Origin: Undaria pinnatifida | Taxonomy: Eukaryota; Sar; Phaeophyceae; Laminariales; Alariaceae | Assembly: GCA_012845835.1 (NCBI GenBank) | Contig: JABAKD010000011.1 | Location: forward strand, 7,130,381 to 7,194,380 | Reading direction: 5' to 3' | DNA length: 64,000 nucleotides | Part shown: positions 11,285-24,700 of the stretch, piece by piece | Layout of the letters: each line of letters begins with the position of its first letter | Position numbering within the stretch: the first letter of the stretch is position 1 | Made by a program: the position numbers and the translations under genes | The notes under the pieces: generated by a model | Told to the model about the DNA's origin: nothing | Database searches by the model: none | Seen by the model: the letters and a program-made list of their open reading frames with translations, nothing else

Positions 11285-14200
11285 ATGCCATTAAGGGGAG
11301 GAGAAGTTCAGACGTTTGCGAGAATACGTCCCTCGGGTAAAGATGTCTGTGGGTCCCTCGGCGAGTCAATCATTTACGAGATCCGTCAAGGAGACGGCGA
11401 TCATGACCAAGCATCATTAGACGAGGTCGGTTTAATTTCCACCCACGTTCTTGGAGCACCAGCTATCATTGTTGGATTAGAGTACACATTAATGATTTCC
11501 GCAGTATGATTGTAATATACAGAAGGGCTAACTCTGTACCTTCAGTAAGGTGTGATATGATACGTACGATCGTATTATAGTCTACTTGTACGAAGTATCA
11601 CGGCACCGCACTCTACGGGGTTTTCGTGTCTGGGGTTGTTCTGCCTCCGTGGGCAGGGTGGTCGTGACTTTCAAGTAGCAAACCTCGGACGTTTTCGTCC
11701 AACCTCTCTCGAGAGTCAGAGTAACCTAACCCCACTCCCGAGGCCTGAGTATGAGCACTGCTGTACGTAGCGTACGTTCCGTATACCTTGTTCGATCAAT
11801 CGAACATTCGGGTACGTAAGAGCTTTTTGGGTTTGTTGTACCTAAGAACAGCAGCAGCAAGCAGCAAGTCCGTCGCACGGAGATGTTTTGTCCTTCGGCT
11901 GATTCGGGAACCATTCTTCGTTGGGGCTCGTCTCCACCCCATCCGGCTAACCTGTCTTACGGTTGACCAGATTTACTTGTCTTGTACCAGGTATCTGGTG
12001 TCACGCGTGCTTGAAGTCGCTGCCTTGAACTTTGCCACTGCTTCGGCACGAGGCACCTGACTTCACAGCCTGTGACCGATTCGTCGTTGTAGCACCATAC
12101 ACCCGACATCACAGTCTGGCGCGTTCATAACGACAGATCAACGCTACAAGCATGCGTGTACATACTGTAGGTACTATGCGTGTCGAGAGGTGTGTTATAC
12201 CTGGTAGAATATTTGCGTTCCCGCGGGCGGCTTGTGTTTTACTGAACTTCTCTCCAGCAGGAGACGCTGCAGATGGCCATCCCGGAGGAGCACCAGAGCG
12301 CGGCGGGGGGCAGGGATTCCGTTCGGTACAACTTCACAAAAGTGCTGGACGACAACTCTACGCAAGAGGTGTGCAGGCTGTCGGGCCCAATGGTCGGGTT
12401 TGTTCGCGGGTTCTGTCAACATGTTGTCGCGTGTACAATTTTGTAGCATCATTAGACTAGGCAATGAGGGTGCACATATGTAGTTATCGTCTCCCTCGAA
12501 TGTGGAAATTTATTTCCTAGACAGAACTTTATAGCTATGAGTATGCGTACGGGCCTAGCCGCCAATAATCTTCCAGTAGACTACTGTATATCAGGTGGCG
12601 GGTTGGCTTGATAACAGTTCCCGTGCGCAGAGCGATTCTGAACCGGAGGCGCTGTTCTAAAATCGTCCTGGTGTCCCTCTCTGGTGCTCCCCACTCACCG
12701 ACCTATATCCTTCACGAGGAATGAAATATCTGCGCGTTCGGCCCGATACAACATGTGGGCGATATCTCAGTCAACCGTTCACGCACATACTTCGCTCTTT
12801 CTCTTCTGCGATCTGTTTTACTGCACAATGGACGAATTTATGAGCATATTAGTAGGCCTACGTGCCGATTTGTTAAAGAAAAAACAGAGTCTGAACGTCT
12901 CCACTACCTACTGTTGTCCTCGCGAAACCCCCTGCACTCTCGACATTTGACTTTATCATTTTCCCACATGTAACAAAAGCACAGTACCGGCTTCGAATCA
13001 CCCCAAGAGTACTTCTTGCGTTTTTTCAGCAAAACTGCATATCTGAAATTCATGGTATGATTTCGTCGGACGCGGCGGGAGAAAGACAGGGCGCACAATC
13101 CCGTTAGCGCACACCGGTCCGTCCGAGTAGAACGGCAGCGTTGATTAAAGAAAGGGGTTGCAACGCTTAGGTTAAATCTAGGGTCTAGAGCTCAACAGCC
13201 TGGCCAACCCCGGATTGTGCTTTCCTTAAATGTGGGCCATAGCAACTGTCCCATAGTAAGCGCTGACTATGGGAGAGCAGATATGGTTGCACATGTATTC
13301 AAGCAGTTCGTCTCCAAAACACGGGTTCAGTTGTTCACTTATAAAGGGGTTAATGCAGTGATCGGCTCAAGCAAATGAAAAGCACGTGGTAGATCCAGGA
13401 ATCAAAAACAAAACAAATGCGACGGCATCTTCTTCCCCTCCGTGCTGCCCCTTAACTTGCTCCCGCCGTCTTCGGCCAACAACAACGACAACGCACCGCG
13501 GAATAATGACCCTGGCCTCGTGATTACTCGTATGTAGGAAGTTTTCAAAGCGGTGGCGTCGAGCACCGTCTTGGGGTGTTTGCGGGGCTTCAGCGGCACG
13601 ATTTTCGCCTACGGTCAGACAAACAGCGGCAAGACGTGGACAGTTACTGGCGGTGAGAGTTTCGAGGAGCGAGGCATAGCGCCCCGGGCGATCGGGCTGC
13701 TGTTTCGGGAGATCAGGAACGCTGAGACCGCGGGCTTGCCCGTGCGATACGAGGTAAGTCGACCCAAAGGATATCAAGGGTTGCGGCAGCGGCAACCAAA
13801 AGAGCGCCCCCCGCCCCCTCCCCCCTCCTCCCGCTCCCCCTCTCGCCCGCCCCCCGCGCCCGGGTTTGAAGCAGAGGGCTGTGGCAGTGACAACCAAAAC
13901 AGAGATAGCCTAGGGATTGAAACAACGGCACCTCTGGGGTTGAAACAGAGGCGCCTGAAGGATTGGCCGCATGTAGCGATGATTTGCATATTGTTTTGCG
14001 GTTAACATCTAGTGCTGTTGCATATAAGTCGCCCACACCGCCACCGAACATGTCGTGTTGGAGGTCACGCGGTCCAGCATTCCGCCATTTTTTCCCCGAC
14101 ATGGGTTGCTCGTTTCGGCCGTCCTGCTTTGGCCATCGGGAACATGTAGTTAGCTGCGGAGGTGTAAGAACAGCAGTGCTGGTTTAAAGTCGCACGACGT

Positions 14201-15781
14201 GCCTCATGGAGAGTGCGAATGATTAAAAGCAACAAGCTCAATCGTGACTAGGACGTCAATAGTAGGAGGCAATCGCCATTTGAAATTTGCTGGCAATCGC
14301 CATTTTCGCCGGCGAACGCCTTTCACTTTCGCTTGCAAACCCAATTTGTTTCGCTGGTAATCGCCTTTTTTTTTGCTGGCAAGGCATTTTTCTTTCGCTG
14401 ACGATCGCCTTTTGCTTTCAGTAGCAAACACATTTTTGCTGTCGCTGGCAATTGCTTTTTCGCTTACGCTGGAAATGGCCTTTTGCTTTCGCTGGCAATC
14501 AACTTTCGCCATCGTTGTTTGGGTGGGTACGCGCGTCCTAACTCGAAATCTACCAGGAGCGTGTGTGCAAACTGTTGGGCGTTTCCAACCGAAAATGGCG
14601 GTTGTGCAGTGATGTTACCGTCAAGGATACAAAGCCCACCCCAAATTTGCGTCCAGAGTGGCACCCGACCATCAGTAACAGGGGGAAATCGCTTTTGCAA
14701 TTCGCTGTTGCTTTTAACGTCAAGTGCTTTGAATACCGTACAACCTCCATCGTGAAGAATGCGGTTGGTTCATCGCTCAAACGGAGCTGGACACCTATAA
14801 CAGGGAGATTGTTGCTGCTTCCGCTGCTCGGATAGGTGCGCGCGTCCTACCTCGAGGTCTACGAGGAGCGCGTTTACGACCTGTTGGGCGTTTCCAACCG
14901 AGACAGGCCGAAGGAGGAATGGGAGACGGTGTCACTAAGTTCGGATGCAGAGGGGAACCAGGTTCTCAAGGGCATAGCGTCTTTCGATGTTGACAACGAG
15001 GGTGAGAGGGAAAAGATGTATGAGAAGCATCCTATACCTTGCCACACAATTTGCGGCGTCATGCAGCGTGAAATTAGGCCGTATAGTTGGCAGTGTAATG
15101 AGGCGCAGTAAAATGTGCATCGCGAGACATGAAGCACACAGTATGTAAATCCGGTCAATCTTAGCACACTACAGAGGCGCGGTGGGCCATGATGGGAACG
15201 CCCCGATAGCCAAGCATTTTCCAGCATCCACCTGAACAGGTAGCGTCTTCCTTGAATTCAAGGTTACCTAAAACCCTTTACTGTACACGAAACACCCGCT
15301 CGTTCCCAATGCCCCTCTCCCCCCCAGAAATAAAGCAAGCACGGCTTCCGTCAGGCGGAAACCCCGAGGTCGGTCAACAAAAAATCCAGTTCATATAAAT
15401 TAACCTGCTCAACAAAAGACTTTCAGCCAATTTTTTTACGCTATCTTCTCAAGCGTCAAATATTACGCTTCCCCCTTCCCAACTTGTCACAACCCCTCTG
15501 CCACGCCCAGAGGACGCCCTGAACCTGTTTTTCATGGGAAATTCACACCGTGTCATGGGGGAGACGTTGACTAACCGCGCTTCTTCGCGTAGCCACGCCG
15601 TGTTTACCCTCACCGTGTCGTCGGAACGAGAAGAGGGAGGAGAAGGAGATGAGATCGATGACCGGGGAGGTGTCGTTGGTGAAGATGATGCGAGTGGGAT
15701 TCGCACCATTGTGGGCCGGGCGGAGCTTACTCTGGTTGATCTGGCGGGGTACGAGAGGATGTACAAGAACGACGCATGCGG
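11285..15781 (+). CDS. kinesin-9 motor, exons 1-5 (P-loop to switch II)
   Basis: Five exons at 11285-11425, 12261-12368, 13538-13753, 14836-15001 and 15511-15781. Junction phases are 0, 0, 0 and 1. Across junctions the peptide runs STQE|EVFKAVAS, VRYE|VRASYLEVYEERVYDLLG and DNE|EDALNLFFMGNSHRV, each matching kinesin order. Nucleotide-binding GQTNSGKT lies in exon 3. Switch I (ASSRSHAVFTL) and switch II (LVDLAGYER) lie in exon 5. Exon 5 also encodes an acidic 25-residue insertion (EREEGGEGDEIDD and on) between beta strands. The start codon is chosen because MPLRGGEV leads straight into the first motor strand, as in family members. Confidence 0.85.
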
Positions 15782-18700
15782 GTAAGAGAGGGAGCAGGGG
15801 GCAGTGCAATCACATTATGCAGGGGCGTAGTCGTTAGGATCATAGACCCTCGCACGCCCGCACTGCGGGGACCTCGGGAGGGGGAGGGAATGCACGAATA
15901 TAGAAGGACATGGGGCAAAAGAGGAGGGGGGCGGCGGGGATTGCACGGGTAGATAGGAACATGAGGATGAAACATGGAGGGACGGAGCGGGGCGGGGTAG
16001 GAGTTGATACAGATACGAGGCGCAAGGGGGAAACCAGGCAGGTTGTATTCGTATAGGCGGGTTGCGGTGCAGGTAGAAGCAGTGCTATCATGGCTGCTTT
16101 GCTTTTCTGCTCAGACTGCCACACCCTCACATTTGTCTCGATTGTCTGTCTATTTTGCCGGCCTATTAATTGCTGCGCGCTGCCTTTATTGAACACGCGG
16201 CCTTGCGCATGGCGGGATACGGCACCTTGACTGGAAGATATTCTGTGGGTCTCGACAACAGCGCTGCTATGGACTTGATTGCGGGCAAGGCCGGCAACGA
16301 TTTGATCGTGGCCGCCCATAACGCGCGCAAGACCGCCAGGGAACGCGCCGGGAATCACATCAACCTATCCCTCCAGAGTCTCGAAAAGGTGACGTGACGT
16401 TTGCGACGAACCCGCGCAACCGTTTTGCGATGAATCTGTTAAAAGTATGCCCGTTCTCTTCGGGACCTAGACGCGGGGACGCTAGGCTGACGACTTGAGG
16501 GATGAAGTGTCGGAGGTTGCGATGATTAGTAAGGGGGTGTGATGGTTTTGGGGGGTGAACTAATTGTCCACGCATTCGTGTATGGCCTGACGCAGGGTGC
16601 GGATGTTCTGTCGCCCGAATCACGTCGGATAAAAGGAAGCCAGGCATATGCGTGTTCGTGTTGTCTTCCCATGATCTTGCAACCCAACGGCATCAGTGTG
16701 CCCAGCTGTTTGTCCGAATTGGTTTCCCTCCTGAGAGGCGCAATTATGTGGTCACCGGCCGTGAAGCAGAGAAAACCAAAACCACCGCAAGAAATCCAAA
16801 CGGAACGGCAAAACAAGGCAGCCTGCGAAAAGAAGCGCAACCGAAAACGTTGCCACAGTGAAGCCACAGCGTAGCCAGATCCAACACCGAAGCAGTTGGC
16901 TAGACTCAATACCGCTTTATTGAAAACACAAGACTAGAGCGGATATGATAAATTATAAAAGGACACCACACAAAGAGAAAAACGCGCCGTTTGCGTTTTT
17001 TTTTCTTCGTATTTGCGGTATAGATAGACACAGCAGCGTCCGTAAGACAGACGCGGCTAAATAACCTAAAATACGGTGAGGTAACAACAGCCTTCACGAA
17101 ACCTAACCAAACACGCAGATGATTACGACACTCCAAACACCCGGGGCTCATGTAGCCTACCGCGAGAGCGCCCTAACGTCGGTGCTGCGGAGGTCGCTAG
17201 GGGGAAGATGTCGCGCGGTGTTCTTGGTCACCCTCAGCTCCGACGCAGAAGACCTCGCGGAGACCGTGGCCTCTTGCCGGTGAGAGCGTGGCGACCAAGG
17301 CTTCGATTTTTCTTTCTTTTAAGATACAGGCATGTGAAACCCTCTTATCCTGTGTCCTAAAGTGCTACGTGGTGGACCATCTGTCTTCAACCGCCCTACA
17401 GGGCAAACACCGTCACGGCGCACTCCCACCCTCAATGCCGAGTCCACACGCGCGAGTGGCTTTGCGCCTCGCTCACGAACGGACTTTATAGGCATTTTTC
17501 GTTGGCGCAGCATATAACGAGTAAATCCATCTGGCGTCGGTGCACATGCGAAAAAAAACAAAAACGCGTAACCACTAAAATACTACACATGGGTTGTGGT
17601 GGTCACTCGCTCAAGCTCTGAAAGCGCTTCTTACACCGTAGCCATAGGCCTGGTAAGCACACACCAGCGACGACGCACAACGTGAGCCCTGTGGACGCAG
17701 CAAGAGTTCGTGCCCATTTTGCTTTTCTTCGTGCTGCCAGATGCTAGTAATAGTCCAAGTGTACGGTACAGGAGTACTGCCATTTTTCCTTCTAAGGGTG
17801 GTGGCTTGATGAAATACTCTATACCTCATCCAAAAAATGACTTATTAATAGCATAAAGTTAACCTGAAAGCGCGACCCGATGAATTAAAACGGGGCCTAT
17901 TAATGGGTATTTCGGAACACCTGCTGACCCGACCCGGCTCGGCCCGCGAGTTCTTGAACACCTCCTCACTCGATCCACGGGCCGGCTCGTGATCCGTATA
18001 ATAACCCTATTGTACTGTAGCACCGATCTGTTTGATTTTCAAGCTTCCACCCGCCTTGGTTCCGTGTCCCTACAACGCCGTGCAGGTTCGCACAGAGTTG
18101 CCGGAAAGTATTTTTTCGGCCGATCCCCGACGAAAGTCTCGAGTCCGCGCAAGAGGTCCGCTTGCTCAGGCGAGAGGCGGCCGACTTGAGGGCTTCCCTG
18201 ATGGCGAGTCCAGGCCTGAACGAGCCCCTCAACGGACCTTAATAGCTAATTTGTCGCAAATGGTTGGGTCTTAGCGCAACGTTTTCTTTATGGCAATTTT
18301 TATCGCCAACGGTTGGATCTTGGCGCGCACTTACTTGTTGGTATTGTTAACAGGTTTCACGGCTAACCCAATATTTTGTTTTACACGCTGCTGGGAAGAA
18401 AGAAGGATTGATAGAGAATTGCAGAACGAAAGAGGGTTGACACACCACACATACCACATGTCAAAAATTCCCAGAGATTGGTACGTTCAGCCCTAGACCT
18501 ACAGCAACGACCGACGGCAATTTTCCAAACTACTGGGTTTTAGTGTAGAACGACCGGATTTACACCCTTGATCGCTGTACGTTTTCCCTGGGCTGACTGC
18601 CTCCTGAAATCTTCGGTTGTAGTACGTGATGTTAGTTTTGCCATTGCCAGTCACTTTAGATATTAAGTTTGATGCGGACCCGTGTTGACTTTCTCGAACG

Positions 18701-21700
18701 TCTTTTTGAAGAACGTTTTGGCTGTACGCCGAGGAAAACTGCGGGGGACATGTGTGACGTGTTTATTCTTCTTCACCGACGAACACCGCCTTTGCATGCG
18801 TTTGTTGTGGCGAACCCCGGATCTAGTGCGCGCCACCCCCGCCGTCCTCTTCGCCCATGCACCGTGCTCACTCAGGCTCGTCGCCAAGGATGCCTATTTT
18901 GACCTCCGCTCGTCTTTTTCGTATTTGCCCGCGGGTCCCTGCTCCCGCTCTCTCAAAACGGATGTGATCGTCGTTAAGGCCAAAGACGATCTCCTGCGGG
19001 TTTTGGCGGGTGAAATCAGGGACAAGGACGACGACCTTTCAGCGGCAACGGCAAGGCTCGAGGTTAGCACTTGCTTCTGTACAGCTACAGCAGCATCGAT
19101 AGTGGTCCCCCTATAGTGCCGGTTGACCTCTATTGTGCCTGTAGATGGCTTCGTACAGGTGGGAGTAGTCAGTAGTGCCAGTATTCGGAGTAGTGCCGGT
19201 TGCTGCTACAGTGACGGTGTTTCCCTGTATAGTGCACACACCGGCACCATAGGGAGGCAGGCACTAGTCTTGCTGATACACAGGTTCGCTTTAATCATTT
19301 TTACTACCATTAAACGACGAACGACAAGGCAGATACAACAACTTCTATGCAACTTCTGATCTACATACTCGAGGTAACTCTTTACACGGTAGTAATTTCC
19401 CCACGCGAATTTCATGTAACATGTCTGACAGGACGTGATGCAGATCTAAAGGAGCTGAGACGAGGGCACGAAGTTCACGATAACGTATAGAAAACCGATT
19501 TGAACCGAGCGCCGGACGCACAAAACGTAATCGGTACCGACCCTGCGCCAACCTCACAACCCCGCCGTTCTATCGAAATAGCGCTGCGTCGTAAAGACCG
19601 ACAGAGGTGAAGCACATCGTTTTCCTTCGACTTTCAAGACCCCCGGTGGTCATCCTCGGGTGAAACGTAGCGCACCCGAAGCATCCTTCGCACGGGCACG
19701 ATCACCGCCGTTAGTCGTTCCCGACGACGCCCACTTAATAATCCTTTGCAGCAGTATCACGCCGTTCTTTCCGTCGTGCCTCCCTCACCTTCGCTCACCC
19801 AAAAAAATGATTTAGGAGAAACTGAAAAGTTTTCCCCGATGAACAATCCCATGCCCTATGAATAGGCATACACATGACACGTGTTGTTCATTTTTTTTTT
19901 GTCGAAAATCTGACGATTTTAGGCTAAGGAGGGTTCAGGAGACCCGTCATTCAGAAAAAGTGCCAGCGAAAAGGCGCTCCCTCTTCCATCATCGTAGCTC
20001 GCGTGCGGTTGGTATTTTGCTATGCTGCTCGCCTTATGTCTAGGACATTTGACATGTTGCTCGCCGGGTCCCGCTTTCATGTTGTGAAAATGTAACTTTT
20101 GTAGGTGAGGTGAGGTGTTCGTGGAGTTACGTTAGTGAGGAACCTCAGATAATTTTAGTGCACTCCTGGCGCCAAGTGCGTAATGGTTTCTCTGACGAGT
20201 CTGCCTCCTCGCCTCCTTCTCTTGAATTTCCGCCCGACAATAATGCTTTCCCGCCGTCGACAAAATACGGTAAAAGAAAAGCGCACGCCTTCCACACAAT
20301 GCGAACACCCACGGAGGACGACGACAGCCAAAATACGGTAAAAGAAAAGCGCACGCCTTCCACACAATGCGAACACCCACGGAGGACGACGACAACCAGA
20401 TACCGAACATCTCTCGCTTCTTGTGTCATCGAACTAATTCATCACAAACTACAGTTTTTTGTTGGTAGTTTTTTTGTCAGGAAATTTGGTTAAAATATCC
20501 AAAACAAGGTTCGTGTCCTTTCGTCGGCTTCTTTTTTTGCGTTCATTTTTGCACTTTTTTCCCGTCGATAAAAGACGGTGGAAGCAGCGCACGCCTTTCA
20601 CACGATGCGACCACCCACGGAGAAGGACAGAGCCGCATGCGCGGTGCTCGCACAGGCGCTTGTCGACGGGTCAGACGAGGCGAAGGAGGCTCTTGAGGTG
20701 GGTACCGCGACACCACTTTCTCGACTGGCGCTTCTTGGGCTCTTCAAATCGCGTAAGGCGAAAGGTCGGCTTCTGTCGTGCGTCACAAGAAGAAAACGTG
20801 CCCATTTCTTGGGTAGAATCGCTTCCCCCGGTAATCATCCCGTGAACTCTTTTTTTCTGCTGCATCGGCCAAAAATCGTCGATTATCTCGATGCCACATC
20901 AACGCGCATGTCACACTCCCACCCTACACGCAGCATATACCACCACATTGGCTCCCTTTTTTTTCCCTCTCCTTTTTACTGTTTTTTTTTTTTTTTTTTT
21001 TTTCTGGGAATGTTTATGGAGTGACCGACGCTGATGCTCATGTCTGCACGTTCGTCAACTGGCAAAGATGACACACGGTGTGGAAAAGGCGTGCACCTTT
21101 TTTACGGTAAAGGCGCACCTTTTTACGTCAAAGGTACACCTTTTAACGGTTAAGGTGCACCTTGTTACGTTAAAGGTACACCTTTTTTCGGTAAAGGTAC
21201 ACCTTTTTACGGTAACGGTACACTTTTTACGGTAAATGTACACCGTTTTACGGTAAAGGTGCGCTTTTTTACGGTGAAAGTGCACCTTTTTTAGTTGCTG
21301 AGGCTTCTGAACCATGAGTTCCATGCCTTACCCACCCAAAAAAGCATTTTTTTTTTGCGTTTTTGAGTAAACTGAAAGTGCAGCTCGATGGCCCAACTCC
21401 CCATGGCCTAGGTGTTGAAAAAATATTCGCATTACAACGAAGAACAATGGCGCGGTTCCGACCATTTTGGGTTACGAGCCCGATCAATCGTTTTTTTTTT
21501 TTTTTTTGCATGTTTCGCTCTATCTCTTTTCCTAGCACGCGTGAGAATAATCATGGGTAACAGCAAATCCAGCGGTGATTTTGTCATTTGCGGGTGTTCG
21601 ACTGAGTAGTATTCAGTTGCTTGGCTTTAAGTCGGCGGCGGTCGTGATGCTTTCATTTTATACGTAATGGTTGACCGACGGCGTGGACCTGCTCCCCCCA

Positions 21701-24700
21701 CCCCCCCCTTGCCGAGGATCTGGACCGCATCTCGTCACGACAGTGCTGCCGAGAGTTTCAAAACAGTTGAGTACGCCCTCCCCCCCCCCCCCTTCCCCCT
21801 CTCCCAGGATCTGGACCGCATCTCGGCACTCCAGTGCTGCCGAGAGCTCCAAGACATCATCCTCAGACCCAGTGCTGGTCCTCTTCCCGCAAAGAAATCC
21901 ACCGATGAGGGCGATAGAGTGCATCGCGACCACGGTGACCCGCGTCCGCAGGAAGAGAAAGCTGCCGCTCAAGACGACGACGCGCGTGGGGGGGGGGGTA
22001 GGTTGGAGAAGGAGGAGGAGGAGGAGGAGGAGGAGAAGGGGGAGGAGGAGGAGGAGGAGGAGGAGGAGGAGGAGGAGGAGGGGGAAGAGGAGGAGGAGGA
22101 GGAGGAGGAGGAGGAGGAGGAGGAGGAGAAGGAGGAGAAGGAAAGAGCGAGGCACGGAGACGAAGAGGTGCAGCTCTGCCCCAGTTTCTATCTGTATCGC
22201 AATACGTACTTCGTCTCAGCGGCAACGTCGTGTTGGGACGCTGTGGCAAGCGAACCTTGACTACTGCGCAATTATTCTACCCCTTACAAAACCGGTGTGT
22301 TTACAAAAATATCAGGAACATTGGTTGCAAGATATGCAGCTATAGTATGATGTGCCCCGTCCCCCCCCCTACCCTTACATTGCCTCCTTCTCCGCCGCAA
22401 CCCTCGCTGTGCAGGGAGAAGCGCACGGCAAGCCCGCCGGCGCAGAAGTGCATCAACTTCTGTCGGCCACGCTCAGCGAGAATGCCGAACTCCAGGTAGG
22501 TGCGGCTTTCCAAAGTGACCGCGCGTGCCACCGTACCGGTTCACGTAAACTTTCTGAGGTTCCTTATTTTAAGGAGCTCTATACGCACTGAGCTTAAAGA
22601 AAAAAAAGGGCAAAAGGGCAAAAACCCGACGAACATTCCCATGGCCTATTTATAGGCATATCGAACATTACTACACACGAAACATTTTTTCCAACACGAT
22701 ATCGGATAGCTTGTTTCGCGTCACCCCTCTATAGTGCGGTCCTGACCTAACCCTATATTGCCGGTCGCCCCGGTGGCGTATCAGGTTATCCTCGAGCCTG
22801 GTATAGGTCAGTTGCGTGAGTTCGAGCCCCCCCGAGTGCATCCTGGTATAAATTCGTGTTTTTTTTTCTTCTGCACAAATTAACTTGCGGAAAGCGCGAG
22901 AGCGTGAGTAAGCAACACTCGACGAAAATTCGACGAGCAGTGGGATTGCTGGACCCTATGCGCGACAAAAATTGAAGACGAGAACCGGGGGGGAGAAGGG
23001 ACGACACCTGTGACCATGGCTTGTTCAGAAGCTGGAAAGTAGAAGTGCGAAGAAAAAAGAAAAAAGTGCGGTAGGGGTTTGCACTTTTTGGGCCCAGCGT
23101 TTCTGAGCTTCTGAACGGTTGAGCTCCTCAAGTGTATAGCCACCGGGTAGTCTGATGTTTTTAAGGTTCACTTTTTGTTTCAGGACCAAAGCGAACACTA
23201 ATAAGAAGTGTTGCTCGGGTTGCGAGATCGAACGCCTTCGAAGTCACATGCCTCGGGCGGGATATCGAGCCCCTCATGTTAGGAGCTCAGAAATTTCTTA
23301 GAATCTGCTGCACCCCGGCCGTGGGGTGGCACATTAGTTAGCGTAATTGAACCCTCGTCAGGCAGAAAAGGGCTTTTCGCCGAATGTAGTGCTGGGCGAC
23401 CTCTACCGAGGCATGAATCAAAAAGTGCCTGCATGTTTCACAGCCGCTCTGACGTCCCCTGAGCGGACTCTCGGTGTCTCCCTTTGGGTACCAAAAGTAA
23501 GCACTGGGTGCAGGCGACGGTGTAAAGAAGGAATCACATATACCCTCTTCCGAGATGCTAGCACCGCCGGTTCGGTCTAATCATCGGGTGCTAAGCTCGC
23601 GGCGTAAAGTAGTAGTAGTGCACCTGTCATGTGCTCGTGCTCGAGCATCCCCATGTTAGTTTTAGAAAAACGCCTTGACCATTGGACTAGCAGTTTATAT
23701 TCTTGTTAAACTCTCTTCTCCGAACGGACGGACGAGCAGGCTAAACTCAAGCGCATGCAGGACCAGGTGCAAGCGTTCGAGAACCTACAAAGAGAGCAAG
23801 AAGATAAATTTCCCTCCCTCGCGCAAGAACAGCGACGTTCGTTTTCAGGCAAGCGCGGCTCGGGTAACCATCGAAACGCCACCTCGATAGACGAGACCGC
23901 CCCCGCCGTCTTTTCCACCTTTGCCGCGGGTGGTGTCGCCGTCGTCTCCACTCCCTGGGGTGACCTCCGTTCTGGACGCGTCAAAAACAACACACAAGAC
24001 TTTGACCGGACGACCGAGACATGGGCCGACGCGCAAGACTTTGACCGGACGACGGAGACGTGGGCGATGGACCTCGATGGGGACGCGTGCACCACCACCA
24101 CCACCACCACCACTGCCGCCGCCGCTGCCCGAGGCGATGATCTCATTTCTGGACGCGCCAAGACTGACACACAGGATTTTGACCGGACAGCAGAGACGTG
24201 GCCCCTGGACATTGACACACGGGAATTTAACCGAATGACAGAAACATGGGCGGTGGACGTTAGCGAGGAAGCGCGCGATGTCGGCGGCGACGGCGGCTAC
24301 GACGATGACAGTGCCGTGTTTAATGGCACGCTCGTCAACAGAATGGTGTCGGAGGTGAGAAGGGGATCTTTGATGTCAGCAGCTAGGAGGGACAGTAAAA
24401 GAGGTTTGTGTGGACCTTCCCTCATAGATGTTGCTGGAACAGATATTGGCGGGTTCGTCAGCAGGGGGATATTCGACTTTCACCACGAGAACGATCACCC
24501 CGACCCCGTGAGCACGGTGATCATCATGACGGCAGACAATGACTCGGTCAAAAGCGATCTACCAGAAGAAACGGTTGCCTGCTTGGAAGATCGTCGCGAC
24601 GCAGACGGCCGTCGGAGCACTGATGCGGGAGGAGAACGAAACGCTAGTGGTGGAGGAAGTGGCATCAAGAACGAGCGCGGCTGGGAGAAGGGGAACATAG

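Noticed and set aside
21658-22345. Long frames of poly-Glu, poly-Arg, poly-Leu and poly-Pro on both strands
   Set aside because: They exist only because of the (GGA)n microsatellite in a kinesin intron, with no splice or family support.
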